This document shows positions 13,639-18,406 of a stretch of DNA of 18,406 bases, in pieces. The notes under the pieces were generated by a model, which saw only the letters and a program-made list of their open reading frames with translations, was not told where the DNA came from and did not search any database. Numbering within the stretch: the stretch's first letter is position 1; each line of letters opens with the position of its first letter. The stretch spans positions 1 through 18,406 of the forward strand of contig CAYHGV010000061.1 in the NCBI GenBank assembly GCA_964356135.1, given 5' to 3'. Origin of the DNA: CAYHGV01 sp964356135. Lineage in GTDB: Bacteria; Hydrothermota; Tepidihabitantia; CAYHGV01. The translations under genes were made by a program, and so were the position numbers.

Positions 13639-16600
13639 TTAGTGCGTAATAAAAATCAGCTTCTGGGTAGTGGTGTAGTTTTTCGTCTCAAGCCGGATAA
13701 AGTAGAGACCGGAGCTCTGCCGTTTACCCGAAGCATCAACGCCGTTCCAGACGGTCCGGTGGAAACCGAGATTTTCAGTACCGTTGACTAATGTTTTTAC
13801 CAATTTACCGGAAATGTCGTAGACGGCGAGATTGATGCGACTCGTAACCGGTAGGCTGTAGCGGATTTCGGTCGTGGTATAAAATGGGTTCGGTCTGCTC
13901 GCCTGCAGGCTGTAGGTCGTCGGCACCGGCTCTTTTGATTCGGCAATGCCGGTCGCGGTCAACCGCAGGATAGCGGTATCGTTTTCCGGATGCTCATCCC
14001 CCGCTAATGCGGTGTAGACCGTTAACAGAGAGGAGCCGACTTCGGTGGTCCAGTCTTTGAAGATGAGTTGTCGGGTGGCATCGGGTGCAAGATTATTTAC
14101 GAGAATGCTGTCAATGTACGCGGCTTTGAATAGCCCGGCATTGACCGTACAGTAGGTCCAGAACGTCCCGGCGGGATTTGCGCCCGGATTTTCAACCGTT
14201 GCTTTGGGCGTATACAGTTCGCCGGCGATGATATTCGCAGGCGAATCGATCGATTTGGGTCGGACGTCGCTGCCGGCTTTGGCAACGGTCACGACCTCCC
14301 AGTCGATCTGGTCATTCGCCGGTTTGCAATCGCCCGGCAGACGGCTGAACGCGTGGAGGGTAAAATGCTTACCCACTTCGTTGGGAGTATGCCAGGCAGT
14401 GGCGAAATAGACCTCCTGGTCCTGATGCGGAGTCAAACCTTCAGTCGGAGAGATTTCTTCGTAAACGATATGACCGTTTTCATCTTCAACCTGGCAGGTG
14501 ACTTCAAAACCTTCGGTTGAGCCACCGGTGAAGTTTCGTATGCGCACCACCGGATAGATATTGGTGTTGACATAGACTTCATGGAGTGGATAGTGCGGTT
14601 CAAACGCACCGACATCGCCGTAGGCGAAAATCGACTTGGTCACAGTATTGTTTTCGGGATTGACATCCGGTGGATTGGTGTTGGGCGTACAGGTGACGGT
14701 CATCGTATACGTGATACCGGCAGTAAGCGGGGTTGTCCAGCTACCGAAGAGAACCTGGGAGGGAACACCAAAATCGAGGTTGGTAATATCGCTCGGGCTC
14801 GAATACGCACCTGGCTCAATGGTACAGGTGGCGGTGAAATCGGCAACACCGGCTAAGCTGTTGTTTTTAACCTGCGCTGCGAGGAGATAGTTGGTGCCGG
14901 TCCAAACTGTGTCGGACGGCGCATCAATAATTATGGCCTGACCGTCATAGACCGCAGTGTAGGTCGAAGCCCGCTTGTTGTTGGTTAGGTCAGGGTCGGT
15001 CGGTGAAGCGGCATAGGTGGTATCCCTGCGGTTGTGAACATAGCCCGGTGTGTTACTGGCGGTCCAGATGTTGAAACTAACCTCTTGCTTGGCATCAACC
15101 GCCAGGGATGTTATGGGAGGCCCATTGAAACTCCAGGCATCAATAAAGGTCTTGGTCGTAATGGTGTTAGCAATTGAGCGTCCTTGATTGCCCACGGAAT
15201 CCTTGGGGGTATATTGGGCGCCACACCAAACCTGGTTAGTTCCCAGGCCGGTGAAATTACCGGTAAGGAATAAACTATTACGCTGTATATAAACATCGGC
15301 AGATTCGGGTTTGGAAACGAGAAAATTTAGATAAAGAGTGTCGTTAGAAGGTTTGACGTCACCGGCAAGGCCAGTCCAGGTTTCGAGGACATAATTACCG
15401 GCCGTGCTCGGTGTCCAGGTGGATGTAAACGGACGAGAGCTTATCGCACCAGCAGCGATTGTCCCAGACCAGGTCTCATCTGCTGACCAGACGACAGTAG
15501 TTCCCTGTATTGTTATCTCGTCTATGGAAATGTCCGGCCCATACCCGAATGCCCGGAATGCGACATAGACAGTCTGGCCGGCATAAGCAGCGAGAGAAAA
15601 AGTATGTTTTGCCCAGCCTGGAGTAGCGCTATACCGGCGGATTCCACCGCCCGGGAGCACTGTCCAGGGACCGCTCGCTGACGGGCTAACTTCAACATAG
15701 AGCGAATCGTAATATTTCGTAGGATAATTGGAGTCGTGATACATCCAGAATGAGAGTCTGCAAACTTCAGGAGAGCCAGGCAGGACTAAAGCGGGTGTCT
15801 TGAGCCGTGCCCAGGAATTCGCTGTTGCAGACCAGCAGTTAGCATAAGCCTGGTTCGACCCGGAATGGGGTGCACGAGAAGGGTAACAGCCGGTCCCGAC
15901 CTGCTTCCACTGGATAGCGCTGCTTCCCGAATATTCTGAGACGTCCCAGCCTGCTGGCGGCCAGGTTCCTTCAAAACCTTGATAATATAAAACTGTGCGC
16001 CAGATGCGGCCACTGATAGGAAAGCCTGAAGCGGTATAGCCACCGAAGTTTTTGACCATGTCGGTGATAGTAGCCACTTGGCCAGTAAACGGCGGGGTGG
16101 GGCTGAAACTGGCATTGCTCAAGCCCAAATCGCGGATAAGACCGTACTTGGCGGTCGCGATGTCAAAAGAAGGAACCCCGTTGTTAAGACCGTAACTGCG
16201 GCCGGTCGTATAGACATTGCCCGAGCCGTCAACCGCTACCCAATAAGCGTAATCATTGGGCAACGATGCAGCGTTGTCGTAACGCATCACCCACTGCTGG
16301 ATGCCGGCTGCATTGTATTTCACGGTTGCATAGTCGGCATAGCCGGAACCATTATTGCTAAAACCGCAGATATAGGCATTGCCTGCGCCGTCAATGGCTA
16401 AATTGCCACGACCGGCGTAGACGCCATCAAAATCGCCATAGCCAGGGTCGTAATTCCGCGCCCACTGCTGGGTGCCACCGGTTTTGTATTTGACGACCTC
16501 CATATCCTGGCTCATGAGGCTGCCGTTGATGTTATAGGCGTTACCAGCCACATAGACATCGCCCGCACTCGTAACCTTTACATAATAACCGTATTGATTG

Positions 16601-17538
16601 TAGCTCGTTCCCGCGGTACCGGTAAATGGCAGTGCCCAAATCAACCCACCGGACGAATTCCACTTGACGGTTACCCAGGCGTAATATGAAGTGTTATAGT
16701 AATGACTATACCCTGTCATATAGACATTGCCTGAACCGTCAACAGCAATGTCCCTCCCGTAGTCATAGATTGCCTGAGGGCCATTGTAATAGGCAGCCCA
16801 CAGCAGAGCACCCGACGAGTTAAACTTGACGGCTATGTAGTCCGGGTAGGAGGCGCTCGTATAATTGCCATAACCTCCGAGGTAGACATTGCCCGAAGCG
16901 TCAAGCGCCATCGCGAAGCAGCAGTCGGTTAAGTGGTTTGGGTCGTCATAGGTCGCGAAGACCCCGCCAAGTCCGCTCGAGTTGTATCGGAGCACTATGT
17001 AGTCGTAGCTGGTATTATTGCTGCTGGTCAAGTAGGCGTAACCTGCGGTATAGACATTACCCGATGCGTCCAGCGCGATGTCGAAGCCGTAATCGCTGCC
17101 GGATCCTGTGCCGTTGTAGACTTTAGCCCACTCGAGGACGCCGCCGGTATTGTATTTGAGGGTTATAATGTCATAGCTGCCACTCACTCCATAGCCGTAA
17201 CCCGCACAATAGATATTGCCTGAAGCGTCTACTGCTATCGCAGATGGAGAGTCGCTGCTGTGACCAGGTCCGTTGTACCATCGCCACCACTGCTGGACAC
17301 CGGCTGAGTTGTATTTAATAAGCACGAAATCTTGGCTTTTAACCCCATAGGTAGAGTCGTAGTTGTAGGCCTGGCCAAGCACGTAGACATTGCCCGCCGG
17401 GTCCGCTGCCACAGCATAGCCGTAATCGATGCTATTATAGGTGCCGTTGTAGCGGGCTACCCATTGCTGGCCAAACTGAGCGAAAGTAACGCCGGTCAGG
17501 ATGAGTAACAGGAATACCCCGATACATATTTTCTTCAT
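13639..17538 (-). CDS. giant surface protein: SBBP repeats, adhesin-like jelly roll, CARDB-like modules, sorting tail
   Basis: About 1299 residues from ATG 17538. I prefer this over the in-frame ATG 17568 because it opens a canonical signal peptide (MKKICIGVFLLLILTGVTFA, cut before Q21), whereas the upstream start adds ten polar residues. Residues ~21-470 hold about eight SBBP-type propeller repeats of 55-60 residues, each with D-x-x-G-N-[VI]-Y-x-x-G and a K-Y-N-[ST]-[AS]-G-x-x-Q-W strand. Residues ~510-690 form a MAM/cleaved-adhesin-like jelly roll (Y-Y-Q-G-F-E-G-T-W-P-P-A-G-W, L-S-F-W-M-Y-H, V-Y-V-A-F-R-A-F-G, I-S-I-D-E-I-T-I). Residues ~700-1190 hold several CARDB-like Ig modules with repeated D-x-x-P-E-N-D/N-T. 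The C-terminal ~95 residues are a FlgD-like sorting tail (P-N-P-F, I-N-L-A-V-Y-D-I-S-G-K-L-V-K-T-L-V, W-N-G-V-D, GLYFIRL, QKLIFITH). It is probably cell-surface-anchored or secreted and adhesive, which is inference. Confidence 0.85.
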   Translation of the reverse strand: MKKICIGVFLLLILTGVTFAQFGQQWVARYNGTYNSIDYGYAVAADPAGNVYVLGQAYNYDSTYGVKSQDFVLIKYNSAGVQQWWRWYNGPGHSSDSPSAIAVDASGNIYCAGYGYGVSGSYDIITLKYNTGGVLEWAKVYNGTGSGSDYGFDIALDASGNVYTAGYAYLTSSNNTSYDYIVLRYNSSGLGGVFATYDDPNHLTDCCFAMALDASGNVYLGGYGNYTSASYPDYIAVKFNSSGALLWAAYYNGPQAIYDYGRDIAVDGSGNVYMTGYSHYYNTSYYAWVTVKWNSSGGLIWALPFTGTAGTSYNQYGYYVKVTSAGDVYVAGNAYNINGSLMSQDMEVVKYKTGGTQQWARNYDPGYGDFDGVYAGRGNLAIDGAGNAYICGFSNNGSGYADYATVKYNAAGIQQWVMRYDNAASLPNDYAYWVAVDGSGNVYTTGRSYGLNNGVPSFDIATAKYGLIRDLGLSNASFSPTPPFTGQVATITDMVKNFGGYTASGFPISGRIWRTVLYYQGFEGTWPPAGWDVSEYSGSSAIQWKQVGTGCYPSRAPHSGSNQAYANCWSATANSWARLKTPALVLPGSPEVCRLSFWMYHDSNYPTKYYDSLYVEVSPSASGPWTVLPGGGIRRYSATPGWAKHTFSLAAYAGQTVYVAFRAFGYGPDISIDEITIQGTTVVWSADETWSGTIAAGAISSRPFTSTWTPSTAGNYVLETWTGLAGDVKPSNDTLYLNFLVSKPESADVYIQRNSLFLTGNFTGLGTNQVWCGAQYTPKDSVGNQGRSIANTITTKTFIDAWSFNGPPITSLAVDAKQEVSFNIWTASNTPGYVHNRRDTTYAASPTDPDLTNNKRASTYTAVYDGQAIIIDAPSDTVWTGTNYLLAAQVKNNSLAGVADFTATCTIEPGAYSSPSDITNLDFGVPSQVLFGSWTTPLTAGITYTMTVTCTPNTNPPDVNPENNTVTKSIFAYGDVGAFEPHYPLHEVYVNTNIYPVVRIRNFTGGSTEGFEVTCQVEDENGHIVYEEISPTEGLTPHQDQEVYFATAWHTPNEVGKHFTLHAFSRLPGDCKPANDQIDWEVVTVAKAGSDVRPKSIDSPANIIAGELYTPKATVENPGANPAGTFWTYCTVNAGLFKAAYIDSILVNNLAPDATRQLIFKDWTTEVGSSLLTVYTALAGDEHPENDTAILRLTATGIAESKEPVPTTYSLQASRPNPFYTTTEIRYSLPVTSRINLAVYDISGKLVKTLVNGTENLGFHRTVWNGVDASGKRQSSGLYFIRLETKNYTTTQKLIFITH
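16180..17440 (-). repeat. tandem coding repeats encoding SBBP propeller blades
   Basis: A TAGACATTGCCCG-like word (plus strand) recurs near 16209, 16370, 16555, 16723, 16886, 17054, 17209 and 17384, at 155-185 bp intervals. Each marks the G-N-[VI]-Y core of one blade. The copies are diverged, so this is an old internal duplication rather than a recent tandem expansion. Confidence 0.75.
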
Positions 17539-17575
17539 ATGTATTTCTATTTGGAATTTTTTTTCCATTTGAGAA

Positions 17576-17603
17576 ATTTAAACCTAGGAACCACTTTTGT
17601 CAA
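17576..17603 (-). promoter_or_regulatory. candidate promoter of the giant surface protein gene
   Basis: On the minus strand TTGACA (17603-17598), 16-nt spacer, TTAAAT (17581-17576, 4 of 6). The predicted start falls at about 17569. That gives a leader of about 31 nt to ATG 17538 and almost none to ATG 17568, which supports the inner start. Confidence 0.5.
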
Positions 17604-17727
17604 GAACTCGCTCGACACCAACCCCAAAAAATCGAAAAAAATCGTGACACACAGCTTGTGTAATACGGAGGTCAGGCTAGTTTAGTGTTGTCAAGGACTT
17701 ATTGACATTACAACCACCGCCTTCTGA

Positions 17728-17760
17728 TTTTAGATGATCGAAAAACCGAAAAATCTAAAA
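17728..17760 (-). terminator. possible weak terminator after tRNA-Lys
   Basis: TTTTAGAT (17728-17735) and ATCTAAAA (17753-17760) are perfect 8-bp inverted arms around a 17-nt loop, beginning 7 nt after the tRNA 3' end on the minus strand. The stem is AT-rich and the strand carries several T-runs, so termination here is possible but weak. Confidence 0.3.
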
Positions 17761-17767
17761 AATACAA

Positions 17768-17840
17768 TGGGTCGTGCGCGACTCGAACGCGCGGCCACCG
17801 GATTAAAAGTCCGATGCTCTACCAACTGAGCTAACGACCC
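17768..17840 (-). tRNA. tRNA-Lys (anticodon TTT)
   Basis: A 73-nt cloverleaf on the minus strand. The acceptor GGGTCGT (17840-17834) pairs with ACGACCC (17775-17769), with A as discriminator (17768). The D arm is GCTC...GAGC with A-G-T-T-G-G-T in the loop. The anticodon arm CGGAC/ATCCG-type stem encloses CTTTTAA, giving anticodon TTT. The T arm is CGCGC-GTTCGAGT-CGCG-like. CCA is not encoded (TTG follows), so it must be added after transcription. This gene decodes AAA/AAG. It borders the putative end of the integron cassette array to its right. Confidence 0.95.
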
Positions 17841-17850
17841 CTGTCCATTA

Positions 17851-17878
17851 AATTTACAATAAAAATCGGCGCTGTCAA
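17851..17878 (-). promoter_or_regulatory. promoter of tRNA-Lys
   Basis: On the minus strand TTGACA (17878-17873), 16-nt spacer, TAAATT (17856-17851, 4 of 6). The predicted start, near 17844, is only a few bases before the mature tRNA 5' end. The -35 box contains the TGA stop codon (17877-17875) of the neighbouring cassette-like gene. Confidence 0.6.
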
Positions 17879-18252
17879 TGGCGGGAGTTTAAATAGGAAC
17901 TACACAGAATTTTGTCAGGAGCGTAGACCGGACCCCCTCCCCCCGTGTCACTAAATTTGAGGTATATCTTCAAATTGTCGGCGTCAAGTGAGTGACCAGT
18001 GGCCCTTGCTTGCTTGTACAAGTCAAACCAATAGGTTGAGTTCGTTGCCTGGATTGTTGCTTCGATCAACTCTCGGTCTTCAGGCGGAATAGTGAATATC
18101 ACATCAGAGCCCTTGATTAGGCCCGCTCCAATTGCCGAGTTAATGTATTGCTTGACTGAAGACATGCTGACTGGTGGATCTAGTTTTTGAGGTATCTCTG
18201 ATGGAGAATACCCCTCCCTGACAAGTGACGCAACTTCCTTTATTCTTGCCAT
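17875..18252 (-). CDS. putative integron cassette protein with N-terminal helix-turn-helix-like region
   Basis: A 125-residue hypothetical protein. AGGAGA (18263-18268) is 10 nt before ATG. Residues ~1-55 look like a winged helix: R-I-K-E-V-A-S-L-V-R-E-G-Y-S-P-S-E-I-P-Q-K-L, then M-S-S-V-K-Q-Y-I-N-S-A-I-G-A-G-L-I and a short beta strand (V-I-F-T-I). Residues ~57-105 are helical and aromatic-rich (Y-W-F-D-L-Y-K-Q-A). The end (G-G-G-G-P-V-Y-A-P-D-K) is glycine-rich. I do not recognise a family with certainty. Similar N-terminal helices precede some HEPN-type defence or restriction-associated domains, so it may be a small regulator or a truncated relative; this is weak inference. The start lies 57 nt after the R' box of an attC site on the same strand, as for a gene in a cassette. 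The stop codon lies within the -35 box of tRNA-Lys. No attC follows the gene, so it would be the last, attC-less member of the array. Confidence 0.6.
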   Translation of the reverse strand: MARIKEVASLVREGYSPSEIPQKLDPPVSMSSVKQYINSAIGAGLIKGSDVIFTIPPEDRELIEATIQATNSTYWFDLYKQARATGHSLDADNLKIYLKFSDTGGGGPVYAPDKILCSSYLNSRH

Positions 18253-18309
18253 AAGAGTTGTCTCTCCTATTGATCCTCAGATGTGAGCATCGTATTTTCG
18301 CGAAAAGCG

Positions 18310-18370
18310 GGCTAACATTTGCTTAACTGGCAAAATCGAAGATTTTGTCCAGTTGAAGCAGTTGTTAGGT
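18310..18370 (-). repeat. attC: integron attC recombination site
   Basis: Read on the minus strand: R'' box ACCTAAC (18370-18364) matches RYYYAAC. A 3-nt unpaired spacer follows, then L'' TGCTTCAACTGG (18360-18349), a 7-bp terminal hairpin (CAAAATC with GATTTTG, loop TTC), L' CCAGTTAAGCA (18330-18320), a 3-nt spacer, and R' GTTAGCC (18316-18310, GTTRRRY with one mismatch). L'' and L' pair over 11 bp with one extra base. On the plus (bottom, folding) strand that base is an extrahelical G (18355), and a second extrahelical T is at 18348. This is the TCAA-NNNG-AC geometry of the aadA7 attC and of Vibrio cholerae repeats, and it fixes the orientation as minus. The length, 61 bp, is typical. Confidence 0.93.
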
Positions 18371-18406
18371 TTTTTTATTTACTGTAATTGCTACATTCCC
18401 TTTTTT
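18365..18406 (-). CDS. possible 3' end of an upstream cassette gene (partial)
   Basis: From the right edge, one minus-strand frame is open for 13 codons (KKGNVAITVNKKT) and stops at TAA (18367-18365), inside the R'' box of attC. Cassette genes commonly end within or just before this box. The other two frames stop earlier. Too short to identify. Confidence 0.35.
   Translation of the reverse strand, partial: KKGNVAITVNKKT

Noticed and set aside
16180..17440. Regularly spaced repeats resembling a CRISPR array
   Set aside because: They are diverged, 155-185 bp apart and lie within one long coding frame; they encode propeller blades.
17689..17707. Back-to-back TTGACA boxes (TGTCAA at 17689-17694, TTGACA at 17702-17707)
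   Set aside because: No acceptable -10 lies 15-18 nt downstream in either direction and no gene follows at a suitable distance, so they are not called promoters.
17830..17835. GTTAGC in the 5' part of tRNA-Lys matching the attC R' core
   Set aside because: G-T-T-A-G-C-T-C-A is common in the D-arm region of many tRNAs, so a six-base match is expected by chance. A recombination there would also have disrupted the tRNA.

Overview
The window looks like bacterial chromosome of roughly even base composition, probably from an uncultured member of the FCB-like / candidate-phylum group (WOR-3/Stahlbacteria, Cloacimonadota and relatives). The basis for that is inference: five of the fourteen well-supported protein genes encode large exported proteins that share a C-terminal FlgD-like / type IX-style sorting tail (pattern L-x-I-Y-[DN]-x-x-G-x-x-[VI]-[KR]-x-L-V ... 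W-[DN]-G-x-[DTN] ... G-[VIL]-Y-F ... K-[GKRL]-[IL]-[IVL]-[LF]), promoters have clean TTGACA -35 boxes, and the tRNA gene lacks an encoded CCA.

Layout. 1-51: possible end of an upstream gene. 136-1554 (+): exported beta-propeller protein with sorting tail, closed by a strong terminator. 1622-3301 (-) and 4404-6050 (-): two paralogous exported aryl-sulfate sulfotransferase-like proteins, separated by a PKD-domain lipoprotein gene (3628-4218, +). 6268-6288: a 9-bp-arm palindrome over the promoter of a TrmB-type regulator (6306-7253, +), whose stop overlaps the start of a small lipoprotein gene (7246-7581). 7785-8609: a short-chain dehydrogenase that appears to be transcribed leaderless. 8955-9845: an SPFH/prohibitin membrane protein. 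10082-10876: two adjacent cysteine-rich DUF3795 genes. 10963-13410: a seven-bladed propeller protein with sorting tail, a small hydrophobic ORF and an exported SUMF1/FGE-fold protein without the two FGE active cysteines. 13639-17538 (-): a giant surface protein with SBBP repeats, an adhesin-like jelly roll, CARDB-like modules and a sorting tail, followed by two tandem terminators. 17768-17840 (-): tRNA-Lys(UUU).

The right edge is the most notable part. Positions 18310-18370 form a textbook integron attC recombination site (read on the minus strand), with R'' and R' boxes, long imperfect arms and extrahelical G and T on the folding strand placed as in the aadA7 site. A 125-codon gene (17875-18252, -) lies just after it as a cassette gene would, and a reading frame entering from the right edge stops inside the R'' box, as cassette genes often do. 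The window therefore appears to end inside a cassette array (or CALIN) whose distal end abuts tRNA-Lys. No integrase lies in the window.

The exported proteins suggest an envelope/surface-decoration locus. No type IX secretion machinery genes are present here. A recurrent promoter form, TTGACA with a 16-nt spacer and a T-A-rich -10, can be placed before most transcription units.
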